From: Carposina sasakii
Taxonomy: Eukaryota; Arthropoda; Insecta; Lepidoptera; Carposinidae
Length of the DNA stretch: 64,000 nt
Direction: 5' to 3'
Assembly (NCBI GenBank): GCA_014607495.2
Contig: CP053163.1
Coordinates: forward strand, 7,296,716-7,360,715
Part shown: positions 10,522 to 24,400 of the stretch, piece by piece
Numbering within the stretch: position 1 is the first letter of the stretch
Layout: every line of letters begins with the position of its first letter
Position numbers and translations under genes: made by a program
The notes under the pieces: model-generated
What the model was told of the DNA's origin: nothing
Seen by the model: the letters and a program-made list of their open reading frames with translations, nothing else
Databases searched by the model: none

Positions 10522-13500
10522 AAACTCAAGAACCGGCTATTTGTAACAATAACTTAAACCATATTTTCAAAGGAACTTCAATTATATATTTTCCCAAGAT
10601 TTAAATATCAATAGAAACAAAAGAATGCTTGTAAATGTCGAGTTTATTGCCCATTCTTCTCTTTAACAATTTTTAAAAGGAGTCGGAACAATTGGCGAAG
10701 AATTGATCAGATCTCGCTAAATCGTAGTAGATTCACCTATTCGTTAGCCTACATAGATTCATCAGCCAGAGGCTAGCGATGTCAGGTTTCAAGCATTTAA
10801 GTACGTTTGCACGTCTCCGATAAACATCTTGGAGGCATTGTTTTCTCATCATTTCAACGAAACCTTGATTCATTGCACTCGCAATCCAATTGGCGATCGC
10901 AACGATAAGCGATTTACTTTCTTCTCGATTGCTTTTGTTTTATGTTAAGATGCCTATCAAAGTTGGGTAATCAGAATCGGTATTTGATATTTTTAGTGGG
11001 CTAGATCTGTCTTGTTAATTTTCTTCATAGTGAATATTTCAGTTCATCGGTTCCTTTTTTAACTCATTATTATTAAATAGAATACCAAGATACCATACCA
11101 AGAACTCAACATTGGTGTAAACGTTAATGGTTCATTGCACAGCACAGACCGGTATCACTTGCTAGTTCTAGGTCACTTTTTGTCCCTAGTTTTCACTATT
11201 CAAACAAAATCACAAAGGCCCCACTTTTGATACACATTACACAGGCGCTAATAGTGGCTTCAAACAACCGTTTAAATACATTTCTCATGCGTTAATTAAA
11301 CGGTTTTACAAAAACTTTGGCTATTGTTCAAATAAAGTTTGTCGCAATGAAATATTTCTTTCACTTTCAGTTTTCAACATTTATGTTCTTACTTTCTCGT
11401 GTTAAATTATAGCAGTGTATTGTTTTGCTGTTAGTCCAGCAAAATAATGCACTTACACGGTTGAGCAAAGGAGGATATTGGTAAATTTTCCCACCTCTCC
11501 GTGCATGTCAATTCTAAGGAGTTTGCCAGCTTAGGCCAAAGTGGCCGCATACCGCTCAAAGTAGTCTATTTAAGCATAATGTGTACCATCACTTCCGGTG
11601 GCCCGACAGCAAAGGCGCCGCGCCTGGTAGAAAAGCCTTGAAGGCAAAAAAACAAGCACCTAATTGTCGGATAGACACTGAATCCTGCTCCCCTCTATTT
11701 GTTGCGGTCTTCCGTTCTATTAGACAAATGGGAAATGGACGAGAAAGTGATGTCTGCAATCGTCTGTGATTTCGCACTCTCTTATACAGGGTTGACTTAA
11801 TGGGATCGGCAGCCGGTAGCCGCTGGTAAAATTGTAATTTAAACATTACATTTAGTATTGATACAGAAGTTATTAAAACCGGATTTGCAGGTCTTCTATA
11901 TTACACATTTTGATTACACATCCTGCACGTCTGTCCGTTAAAGAAATCATTTAGGATGACAATTCTATTATTTAGTCGTTTTCAGTTGCGTGATGAAGTT
12001 GAGTGTGACGTACCGTTTTGTCGGTCGGTTTTGCCGATCCGGTCTATATGTTTCTCGGTATCTTTTTAACCTCTCGTTTTGTCTGTTTTTCTTTATTGCA
12101 GTACGCGTTCTTCATATTAAAGCTTCAACATATTTAATCTCAAATTGAAGTAGACGATGCAATCGCTCTAAGGAATTTGCACATCATCATTGCAATCTTG
12201 GTTAGATATACATTTCTTACTATATTTTTTGTGCCTACCATTATATTTCTTGCTTTAATGTTTAATATATATTCCTACTATTTGATCAGTTGAATTAATA
12301 TCAATTAATTTCAATGTACAATCGGTACCTAACAGTGTTCAGGCGAGATCAATGTACCGGGTAATTATGTCTTATATCTTAATTATCGTAGATTTCCTAG
12401 AGCTTATACAGTTTGTAGACTATAATTATAGTGTTCAGTTATTTCCTATTGTTTTCCCACACATTACTTTCAAATAATGCTTATTGTGATTGCTTCTCAG
12501 TGTACCTAATAACATCGATATAATTATTCAAAGTAGATACATAAGTCATAATTCAAATTTTTTTTTGTTATTATTTGCACATCTGCTTTGCATATTATCG
12601 TTATGCAGCTTATACTTTGTATTGAAATACTTGTAGATACGCTGTTTTAGTTTTTGTTTAGGACGTTTAGCGTTATGATGTGCTTTAAAAAGTTTGTAAG
12701 TAGGTATGTATGTAATGAAAGTTTATATTATTTTTATACAACAAGGATTTTTTTTAAATCGAAAAGTTTAATTGATTAAGGTGTAATAAAAAGCGGTTTC
12801 ACTTCACATCTACTACCATATTACTGTATTTTAATGAAAAATTATAGCTTACATATCGCCGCATTTACAAAAAAGTTAATTGGGTAACCAGCATGCAAAT
12901 TATTCAGTTTGACATAGCTTTTTGACGGGTGAACCATAACTGTCAAGAGCCATTTAATATCCAAGTTGATATTGAGCGGTACTTGAAACGGTATTACAGT
13001 CCGATGCAACTTTACATTTAGCAAACTGGGATGTTCGGGCACGATCACAGCCCAGTTCCGATGTCGGAACACAAGCTTGGAAACCGCTGGCTTATTGTGC
13101 CTATAAACTTTTTGTCACGCGCCTCATCGCCTTGTATTGTTGTTCGCATCTGAACTGCTCCATTCACGTAGATGCCGTGCGATACTTGAACAGTTTTTCA
13201 GTATGCTGCGTGATTGCTAAGCGCAACGCCCACTTAATTTGACGCGAGTGTGTTTCGCGTCGTTTGCTAGTATGCATCTATTGTAAGTATGCGGCGTTAT
13301 TTGTTTAGTATTTTAACTATCCTGAATAGCTTACTTCCACATTGCGATTACTCGCTGTTCACTCTCCGTAGCGGGTAATAAACTGTTTGAAACAGCCTCG
13401 GTTTTAACGTTTGATACCTTTAACACTGTCGTAAATGCTGGAATAGGTAGTTTAGGTTGGCTTCACGACTTAACAACCCATAAATGTGTGGTTCGGCTGG

Positions 13501-13757
13501 ACTTCTTAAACGCGCACTTGGCTGCGGTTTCAATTTAAATTCGAAGTGGAAATGATCGCATTTATCGTCTATATCACGTTTCACGCTACAGTGATAATGA
13601 GCTTTTTCTATTGGACGTCACGATATCTGCAGCAGTCGACATAAGCAAGCTCATAATTAGACATCATCGGCGACGTAACGGGAGCAAATGTAGGTTCATG
13701 CTTTACTGGAAGCTTGTATTGACCCCAAAATAGATACCTACTTCTTGAAATCCTATA
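10522..13757. other. Non-coding DNA, no gene seen
   Basis: Short open frames at 11581-11846 and 12842-13072 lack family resemblance, codon bias or plausible splice context, and I do not call them. Confidence 0.5.
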
Positions 13758-13895
13758 CAGGGTGTAACAGAAGGGACAAGTTAAACGAAATGCTGTGAAA
13801 ATAGCCACTATAAACCTATCCACAAAATTTGAGAATCGAAATCAGATGTTTATTTCTCCCAGATAATATGGAGAATTAGAGGACTCATATATTAA
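13758..13895 (+). mobile_element. Half of a TA-flanked CAGGGTGTAACA MITE
   Basis: Starts CAGGGTGTAACAGAAGGG after TA and continues with the CACAAAATTTGAGA-TCGAAATC block shared with the elements at 40665-40916 and 44704-44959. The second, inverted half is missing, so it is truncated in the middle. Confidence 0.65.
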
Positions 13896-14469
13896 GAAAA
13901 CTTATATGACAACTATGAAGATAGGACTATTAGGATTCTACAAAAAAAATCTACCATACATCGAACTGCCTGTCATATTGATCTCTATTATTATGTCGTG
14001 TATTATAAAGCAAATTCTTGGGGTGGTTTCCATAATGCCGACAAGCGTGGATGTTTGATATCCTCACCTGCCTTGTGCCGTTACGACCTCACGAATCAGT
14101 CGACCAGATATTACGAAGCACGAAGGATATACAAAGAGGAGGTAGGAATGTTTGTTCGTCAAAATTTGTGTCGTAGCTCCGTAAAAAAAAGACGGGCAAC
14201 AGCCTAAGGCGCGTAGTCCGATCAATACCAGAAATTGCGTACTTTCTTAAACCTACTCCTCATTTATGACTGAAGAAAATAAAATTTTAAATAAATTTTA
14301 GATAAACTATCAACCCTAGTAGAACATTTGTATAATTTCAATGGGCATAATTTCTATTAGAAAAAAATCAACCGAGTGATGTTTTTGCCTTGAATTAGCT
14401 ACTGCTCCTAAGCTAAAACGGCGATAGAAAATATTTACGTGTTATAAAATTTAAAAAAATCATTTCATC

Positions 14470-14527
14470 CATCGAGGGCTCACCCACCACCGCCCGGGCC
14501 CTACGGATAGTGGGTGATCCCTCGATG
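14470..14527. other. GC-rich 58-nt hairpin
   Basis: Arms 14470-14487 (CATCGAGGGCTCACCCAC) and 14510-14527 are inverted complements with one mismatch in 18. They surround a 22-nt GC-rich loop containing CCGCCCGGGCCC. The right arm continues GAAA and the left arm is preceded by TTTCAT, so pairing can extend past a small bulge. It stands out from AT-rich surroundings. No neighbouring gene explains it. Confidence 0.7.
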
Positions 14528-15216
14528 AAAATTTGAACTTCTAAATAGTAACGTCTGATTAAATTAAATTTAAAAAATATTTTCTACAGACGCTACATAG
14601 CATTTGTAAATGGTTCAAAAAATTTAAAAACATCAATATCGAGCTTTAAAAAATGCCAAAGTCAATCTCGATCTGTATGGCCAAGGTCATTCACGACTAG
14701 TCCTCATAAACTGTCGCATGAGGTGCCTAATAGCTAGCTGGTATTTTAGTCATACATCACTGCGTAGTCTAAATTGACGAGTGTTGGTCTACATTTACTA
14801 TTGCATCTCTTCTGTATTCTTCCTTCATTCCACAAGGGAACTCGTAGCTGCATTTGCATAAATAACTTCGTTCATTTATTCGGAGATGTCTTGTAATATG
14901 CTGATGTTATAATGTTGTAGCGTACGTGCAGAAAATGCAGATTTTATCCCGATTCCCGATGATATTCCGTCTATATTCAAGCACGTACAAAAGGGATCAC
15001 AAACTACTTATATCTTAGATGTTATTTCATAGAATTTCCCTATCTAAAACAGTCTAAAACTCTGAATCGTAATCATAATTTGTAAATTATCGTAAATATA
15101 TTACTCTATCAAAATATTTTAAAAAAATCATCAAAAGACCATGTTCAATTATTTTAATAACATGTTTGTTACTGCAAATAGGTTCTCATGGTAACTTGTT
15201 ATTTTCTCTCGACATC

Positions 15217-15262
15217 ATCATCATCATCAGCCTATTGTAGTCCACTGCCAGATCAGGGTCTC
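15217..15262 (-). repeat. LINE 3' tail fragment with (ATC)n
   Basis: CATCATCATCATCATCAGCC...GTAGTCCACTGCC is the minus-strand version of the tail seen at 10.4 kb. Only about 45 bp remain. Confidence 0.5.
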
Positions 15263-18200
15263 ACCCATCTTTCGAGAAAATACTCTCAAATTCAAAACTC
15301 TTTCGTACATCCTGAATTTATATGCCATACGTTGCCATGCAATTACTAACGTAGAAACAACCAACATGTTCTTTCGGTTTTTAATTAGTCACCTCAGTAC
15401 CACTAATCCAGCTTTGAATCTAAACCGCATAATATCGTCTGTCCTACGTACGTGTCGCTCGTTAACGTCTGAGTGGCGTCTGAGATGTGCCATTTTACCC
15501 TCGCAACTAAATAGATGGAATCTGGTTTAATAGTGTCATTAAGCGACGTTCGTAAAGAATCTATCTAGTCGACTAACCATGATCTCTTAAGCCATTGAGG
15601 AACAGAGATGTCGCTCTACAAGGCTACACTGTTCATAGCGGCGTCTCGCTTGAACAATGGAAATTGTCCCGGTTTTAAAGCTGTGGTCAATACATTGGGT
15701 GGTGCTGCTAAGACCACCTGCGACACTAGAATTACCTTAACATTGTATGATTTTTACAGCACTGATATTTTAGTTCTTTGTTATGTTTAAACTTACTCTG
15801 TCGCCCTTTTGGAATTGTATAATTTATAAGTGGTAATATAATTTCGTTTGTTGTTCAACTTTGTATACTAAATGAATGTATGAAGTTCAAAAGATTGTAT
15901 TAGTGCAGTTCTTAAAAGTCATTCATACTATAACGAATCCTTTTAGACTCATCAGCACAGAACCGTACGCATTATTCAACTGCAACATCCGTATGTGGAT
16001 TAGCGATTTATCTATTTAGAATTTATCCAAGTTCTTCTCAGGATAATAGCCCACCTGTGTCGAGCGCTCTTGACGTTTGATCGATCGACTGAAATCTACG
16101 AACTCATTGAAAATCCGCAGCAAGTACTACCGACGGTTTGGGATCTTGTTTTGCATTAGCCTTCCCAGCTTTACGACTTAAACCATTAATTTTATTATTA
16201 TTTTATATCCGCTAGAACCATTTAATGTACCATCTAGTGCTTGTATAGTTAACTTATTTTAATTTTCATAATCTTCTTCCTGTCAACAAAGTATTCTTTG
16301 TTCATAAATTTATTATTACTATTACTAATTTATTTCTAAATAGAAGTTTCCGGCTAGCCGTCTTGTCTTGAGTAAACGAATTTGATACAATTATCTACTA
16401 ACGTCTAAATAATTTTCTATATCTATAGGTATACTAAATCATTAAATTTTGGTACGTTCCTAACCTATACATACTTAGGTACATTACCAAAATGCTATTC
16501 TCTTAGACATATTTATTGAATTAAATAGACAAGTATTCATTTAATGTACCTGCAAGAAAGAGGCCCCTAATAAATGCGTTAGTACGTTGGTAGGATATAA
16601 CGAAATATCGGCATAATTTATTAGCTACACAGACCATTCAGTATAAATCACATGTTGCTCTATTTATGTGGTTAAAAATTTTGCAATGAATACTGTTTTC
16701 TTAAAATCATTTAGGTAAGATTCCATTGTTAATTTAATTTTGTATTATATTATCCTCCCATCTTGATAATACAAAATTTAAAGTTGTTATATAAATAATA
16801 ATCTGCAGTCCAGTTATTTAGAGTAAGTAGGAAACTAATGTAAAAATACAGAAAAATTCCTAATTGTGAAATCTGAATATGTACGAGACGAATTAACTTC
16901 TATGACTAACAATAGGTGTACCTATTCATTATCTACGAGAAGCCATAAGACTCTATTGAAACGAAAGTCCGGCAATAGTGTTGGTCCATTAAGCTTTTAC
17001 AAAGGCCTATTCCGCATACTAGAAATCCATGTTACAAACGATATGCGGTCGGAAAAAGCCTAATGATGTTCCTTCTCTATCAGCTAAATATTCAATGGCA
17101 CGAGCGGTTACCTTATATCGGCAAAGAAAAAGGCGAAGATTGAAAAGGAAAGCTTTCTGCAGGAAAACATAAATAAAGTCAAGAATGCTTTTAATCGCTA
17201 ACCACAAAGTACTAAGCACACAGTGCTAATAACACATCTAACTATGGTATAAAGCTAATAACGAGAAAAAATAAAGACAAATGCCATGAACCAGTAGATC
17301 AACAAGTTTTCTAGATAGCTATCTGGAATAGATTAGAATCTAGAAAACCTTTAGGTTCCCGCGGCAGATTAATATTAGTTCGTCGATGCAGATGCAGTGT
17401 TAACGACTTGGTTCTCGTACTTAGTAATATAAATTCTTTAGAGCAACGGTTAATATTATAAACAGTTAGTTTGTCATCTACAAGCAATTGTTTTCGATTG
17501 ATAGGGTTTTGCGGCGCGATAAAGCGCGTCGTTGCACACTTTTCTCCATTATTTTGATATAACTGCCCCCTGCTATGGTTAAAGTTACTTACTAAGACAT
17601 CGATTTCAAGATTAGAGGTAAAATTTTATTGGCTATCAAGTTAAGTTTGGCTTTTGCCCTTGTCCTTTCCGATTATTTGTACTACCTAGGTTCTACAGAT
17701 TTTTATTTATCTGTTTTCTCTACCGTATTCATTATTCCAGGATCTTGTCTTTTTTATCTAGCCGCTTCCTGCATCCTTTGAGGCTTTATATTTTATATGC
17801 GTTTCCTTAAATGAAGTCGTTTATATGCACAGTTAGTTTGTTTATCTAAACTATCGCTGCCCATAAATGTTTATGTCCGTATAAAGTTAATGTACGAATT
17901 TTCTTGTCAATAAAATTTTATTGATATTTGTAAATAAACCCCGGAACCCTTGGTAATTCTGCTTATGTAGATAGTTAAATATTGTAGATTACACATGAAA
18001 TAAGTACTGTTTATAAATACCTATTCGAATTACTCTCTCATGTAGTTCAAAATGCCTAGACAAAATACAATATGCCCTACACATTAGACAAATGCCTGTG
18101 ACATATACACGTACTTGTAAATATAAAAAGTTATTCACGCCAAACACTATTTATACGAGTATATAGCATCTTTGTCATCTATTAAACCAATACAAGCACG

Positions 18201-21200
18201 TGTATCTATAATTAACGCCATTTTCTATGTAAGCACCAGCTGAACACGTAACTATCATCATATGATTGACTATCCATATTACACTTAAAATGTATTGGAT
18301 ATAAGGTTTCGGAGACGGTCGGTGTGGAAAAGCTGGAAGATTTGCCTGATTGTGTCGCTTCACTGCAAAACGGCTACCGACATAACTTTTACAGCATAAC
18401 AACTCATAGGTTTGCTTTCGAATTCATCTAGACATCGATTGGTAGATCTCAATGCCGTATTTCTCTGATAATAACCAAAGATTACAGGTCTGATACAAAG
18501 TTTAACCGAGTTGAACGCTTTTATACAATGTAAGTTCTTACTGTAATGCAAAATTGAACTACTTATCAATTCTAAAATTTTCTTTAATTATTTCTTTGGA
18601 CACATTTTGAGAAAACAATACTTTAGCATACATACATTGTGTCAGTTTGTAGTTATTAAAAATCTACAGATTTTTCAGAACTCAGTCCAGGCTCTCTCCT
18701 TTTTATGGCATTATTCCTTTACGCCTTAATTGTTACCTCAGTAGTACCATCAGCTACCGCTCTTGAAGATACCACAACCTAAGTATATTCTCTACATTTA
18801 TAAATGAGTCTCCATCCATGATTGGTTTGTGTAATGTTACGGTGCTTAGTGAACCGCGGCTAACGGGGTAAAGCTCGAATTACCATAACCTCCTGACATA
18901 GTTGGTTTGGATTCTTAGTCAATTTGATTCCAGTCTGTCCCATGGTAAAATGTCATGACTTCATGACCTACCAAGGGAGCTAGCAAGAAAGCCTCAGTCA
19001 CGTTCACAGTAATAGAAGCTACGGAAGCTTGGGATTTGTCCTTTGCAATTACAGCAACCGCAGACACCACACCGTTGCTTATTCGTCTTGTGCTTTCTGC
19101 TTATTAACATTTAACCTCTAATATCCGCATAATGTGCGCTGTTTTATCTTAATTGACAAAAAAGAAAAGCCTAGGACATTTGCGGTAACGTTTCGCATTT
19201 GTCACTCTCAGTAAAAAAAAAGAGAAAGTGGATGTGTAATGGTTGTGATTTTCATCGAGTCTCTCTTAATTAACCTCGAAAATTAAATTGGCCAATACCG
19301 TACTCGTATGCGAGATTTCGTTAATCCTACAGATAACTTTTAATTTTACTTAACTATATTTCATCTAGCTATATTGTAAATCTACTTTCTTCTATGTTCT
19401 CATTATATGAACAACATTTCCTAAAGTCATATCTATCTTAGAAGACATTATTCCTACTAACTTCACTTTACCCCAATGTCATTAATATGTCATTACTATT
19501 CGCAGACAATTTTTTGCTCACATCGTTTAAGAGAATTTTTTAGATTTAGTCTATGATGCTAATATGGGCTCGTATGATACTCGACTATTATTCGTGACTG
19601 CCGCATTAGCATCGCTGACCCGCGGTGTTTCTCACGCCACTGATTCTCTTTCTGCGTGAGTCGATGCTCTATGCACTCAATGCGAATGCATGTGTATAGA
19701 ATCACATCTTATTTTAAGTGAAATACGCTTTCGAATACTTTGGTATCAACATTATGAGCCATTCTACAATTTTATATAACAATTCTTAGATCATGAATAC
19801 AGAATTAAGTTATAATTTTTCCATGCAATTTAAAAAAGGCTTTCCAATTATTGAAAACCTAATGACGGATAATATAAACATAACATTTATTGCTATTTTT
19901 ATAAAATGGTGTTAGCTACACAACTGAATTAATTAGAAATTATTAGAGCTCTGTTATAAATAGTAAACGCAAAGCTATGTACCCTATATTTATGATACTT
20001 GTTTAATTAGTAGCCCTAGGGATAAATAAAACAAGAACACAAACGATAATCAACCCTTAGCTAGACATCTAATATTGTTAAAACCTACCGATTCATGTCA
20101 CTTTTACAAATATAAAACAAAAAACTATAGATCCATTTCTTCGTCCCCCATGTCCAATCCATCCTGGAGTATCGACGTCGGAAAATAATTGTCAACAATT
20201 AAAAATCAATTTCAAACTAGGTACCTTTGCAAATCTATCGATATAAACATCTAAGTTGTATACTTTACATGAAACAAAACATGAAACTCCAGTATGCTTA
20301 ACGGTACCGATATTGAACTATCGGCAACTTCTTTTTGCCCGTAGTCACGCATCTCCCACCGTATCTAAGAGGACGCAACTAATTCTATTTCATCTGTTTT
20401 AGCGTTCTTTTTCTCCGCCTTTCAATTAAATTCTCAGCTAGGTTCCGGTCCATTGATGGCATAGTACCTTGGCCCTTGGAAGTACAATGCCGGCCAAAAT
20501 ACTGTCGATAGTGTGACGTGGAATGGGTAACGGGAGATGGCTTGCATCGAGTGTACCACAAAAGCGTGAGGTGCATTTCGCTATGCCGTTGATTGTTAAG
20601 AGTTTAAACGGACCGTCGATTGGATGGGTTGACCTATAACGTTATTTAGAATTTGTGGAAGTGATATTGAGTGTAAGCAGTTTTAATAGTTGGCACATAA
20701 TACATTATGTTATATATATTCGCACTGAAAAGTACAAAAAGGTTTACAAAAGTTAATATTCTTTATCTGGTCTGTCTAAGGATTATGGGGTGCATATTCT
20801 TATCTCTCCAAGTATATTAATAAAACAGCCTTTATTTTTAAAAGAATCATCTTGTGTAAAAGTTAATATGTGTTTTATACTGCCACGTAATTCGCGTTTC
20901 TAGTACTAGTCATTTCAAATCGTGGTGGGCAGACAATAATAATCCATATATGAGCCTTACGACTTCATTACACTTCAAGAATGGCAGTAGGCTAAGGTGA
21001 AGGGTTTGTGGGCTATGCAAGGCACAAATCGTGCGAACGTGACTCTTCTTTGCCATAGTCAGGTCGTGTCAATAAAGCGCCACTGGAGGTGGAGCTGTTT
21101 CGCATTATGTTGAACGAAATAGAATAACATGTTTTATGTGTACTAAACAGTAGCTTTTAGTCGATGATAGTAATACAGCCGCTTTAAGTATCATATGTTC

Positions 21201-21394
21201 TATTATGCATGTGCGTGCATGTTTATGTAATCAACTCCTTTTATGTAGTTTAAGTTAGATTTCTTATTAGATAATAATCATATACATTTCTTGTACCTAT
21301 ATTATTAAGTAACATTTGATCTTCTGACTTAGGTTTTTAGGTAGGCGAAACTAACGTAAACGAACTTGTACATCTCAACTATACCCTAAAAATT
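15263..21394. other. Non-coding DNA, no gene seen
   Basis: About 6 kb without a credible exon, RNA gene or repeat that I can name. All open frames are under 80 codons and show no recognisable family. Confidence 0.5.
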
Positions 21395-21487
21395 GCTCAG
21401 AAGTGGCACTATGTGGTTCTATCGGCCCTTAGTGCTCTGCCTACCCCGTAAGGGATAAGAGCGTGATTATATGTATGTATGTATTTT
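21395..21487 (+). repeat. SINE-type 3' region with (TATG)n tail
   Basis: TGGCACTATGTGGTTCTATCGGCCC...CTCTGCCTACCCCGTAAGGG...GCGTGATTATATGTATGTATGT is a lepidopteran short-element 3' end that finishes in a tetranucleotide run. No tRNA-like head is visible upstream, so the copy is probably truncated. Confidence 0.5.
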
Positions 21488-24400
21488 TAACCAATTATCA
21501 GACACTTGGCGACCGTTTCTTTTATTAATATCCTTAGTACGAGGGATAACAGTAATAATTAATAACACTTATTTTAAACTATTACCTGTCTCTTCCTTAA
21601 TTCTTTCACTGTGTTATTATCTGATATAGTTTGAATAGGTCACAATATAATGTTTGTATGTATTGTATAGATAAATTAGTATGTAGTAGTATTATAGATA
21701 CATATTTTATTATATATATGTATGTCCCTATTATGTATGTATCTAATTAGATAATTAAGTATTGTTATTATTTAGTAAATATATTTATTTTGTGTTAAGT
21801 TTATTTATATTTTAATACGTGTGCACATATGATATTCCTTTTATATATTATAAAATTTTCTTTATACTTAATGGTTTGCTGGAAAAAATCTCTTTTAGAG
21901 ATAAGCTCGCCTTTGTACTATCTCTTTTACAACTTACTGTCTATGATAAAAATTTATGTGTACAATAAAGAATACTAAGAATACTTATCCACTAGACTAG
22001 TGTATGAAGAATAGCTCTATTGACAGCACAGTCTACTGACAAAGGCATGGCGAAAGCCTCTATTCAGTCTGGCCACATCAATGACTTATACAATGCTTTA
22101 GACGTCTCATATTCTTCATACTGAAGTAGCAACTCATTTACGTAAATGAAATTCCGACCTGCCCTGCCTCTCTGTATTGTTGCTTAGCGTAGGCTGCTCA
22201 CAATAGCTAAGGTTATCAGACCGCATGATGGCCTACAGTTTCAATTCTGCTGCTTTCACCCATTATCTCTATGAAAGTCGTCAGTTACGCAACATCTCAT
22301 ACTCAAAGGAAAACTGTTATCCTTATAACAAGATAGTATGGAGTAACGGTACGGCTTTCTCCCCTTGTAAGATAATAGTGCTTGTGCTCTCAAAGCTTGC
22401 CTGAACTCAAGGTTAATTACGTTCCCGGCATGTAACATTTTTCTTGGAGGCATCCCCGTTATGCCTTACTTTTGGGTCTGTTGATACAATCGTGCGTATC
22501 TTATTACATATGACACTGTACTTTACATTTCGCGCTGCCGTTAACTCTAAGTAATCACCTTAAATGGTCCATCATACTGGTTTTATTAACAGTAATGTAC
22601 GCCGCTTCAATGTTTTCCCTGATGTCCCTGACAAATGGGCCCATTTGACATGCGCATTCTCTTTACGAGATGCTTAATACGTGTAAGTAGATTTTTACAT
22701 GAAATATCGCTCTCGGTAAAATGTTTGTCGTACACCGCCTACGTTTATCGGAGTAAATTAAATTTGATGTACCGTCGTTTAGTACAAGTGCATTCATATT
22801 TCCTATTTATGATTTATTGTATTTATTTGGTGTCAAGCAGCGTATCCCATTTGAATCTCACGATGTTACCGTTGTACCGGTGGGCGTCTTAACCTCATTC
22901 CGCACAAATGCAACCTTATAAGGGGTCTATTAGTTGGAGACCTAGACATGAGGGTAAATATAATTGTGGATACAATTGCGCTCCAGTCGAGTGTTCTAGG
23001 CTTATCTTATGGTCTTGTGGTTTCTTAATTACCATTAATCTGAACAAGACACATGTTTTCTTGGTGTGTTTAGAAATGATTACAGCCTCCCGGGACTAAC
23101 TGAGATAAAACAAAAAACTAAATATGTTGCAATAAAATGCGCCTCCTTCAATAATTTAATAATGTAAAACTTTGTGAAAGTAATGTTGAAATTATATTAA
23201 CAGAAATTCCCATCAACCCTTGCAAATACATCCACGACGAAACATCTCTAAGATTCCATTACGGACAGGTACCTACATTTTTTCGATCTGATACGGAAGC
23301 TTTACTAGAACCGCGTGAATGTATACACGTGAGAGATGCCGTTCCATGAAATCCCCGATTAGTTCCCAGTTATAAAGATAGTTGTGTCACGATATATAAG
23401 CCGGTCGTGAGTCGGCACGTCCATGATCATTCCCTTGATAATGAACGTCTCCGTCTGCTGCTTCTTTTGCCTGGACAATTGTTGTATTTCTATTTTCTCT
23501 ATCTCGGCCCTCGCTTTGAAATCGCAGTTGAAAGCACTCGCTTTAGAATCGTAAAAGTTTTATAAGGTTTCTTATTCCACGTGATAAAATTTGTCTACTA
23601 TCGAATGAAAATAATCTTTAGCTTGATAGTTTGCAAAGTTTTTAGTCTCACCTGTAATAACTTTTGAAAAAGCTATGTATACGAGTATACAAATTAGATT
23701 TGAATCCACATCACTTTCAAAAGCTTTATGCAAAGTTAGGTTTCAGGAAGAGCTGTATAATATTTAAAGCAGCTATAAGACAATTTAAACACTGACATGG
23801 ATATCCAGATGATCACAACACAACCGACTTTCTATGGCCAAGACATTCCGAACTGTTCCATCAATATTCATTATTTGTACACTTGCATTTTAAATACTTT
23901 AAAGGAAACAAATAATCGAGTATCAATATATCGAGTAGCTGAATACTTAAACTACATAAAACACTAGTAACAACAATATTCAAACAAGACACGTGCCTTA
24001 GGCACGCGAATTTCGCTTAGCACGTGATTCTAATACAACGAAGTAAGAGCGAGGTCCTACTAAGCGGAACCATCTGAAACGGCTAGTAACGTTTTTCTTT
24101 TCGTTCTTGTATATTTGAGATTTACTAAACGCCAAAGGCGTTCGTTCTTTACCTTCGTTCTGAATTAACAAACTGTCAGTCTAACCGACTGATCAGTTCA
24201 GAAATCTAAAGACCTTTCCGAGCCTGTCGGTATCAGCTCCATATAAATTGTACTGTCAGTTAGCAGTGTTGTTAAACAGCTTGAGGGAATAGGGTAGTGT
24301 GAATTGTCTTTTATTCGTCGGAAGTCTTTTGCATTCATATCGTCGACTAACATACTGGCACAGATAAACCTTGACCTTGGTGGTCCAGGGAAATTGACCT

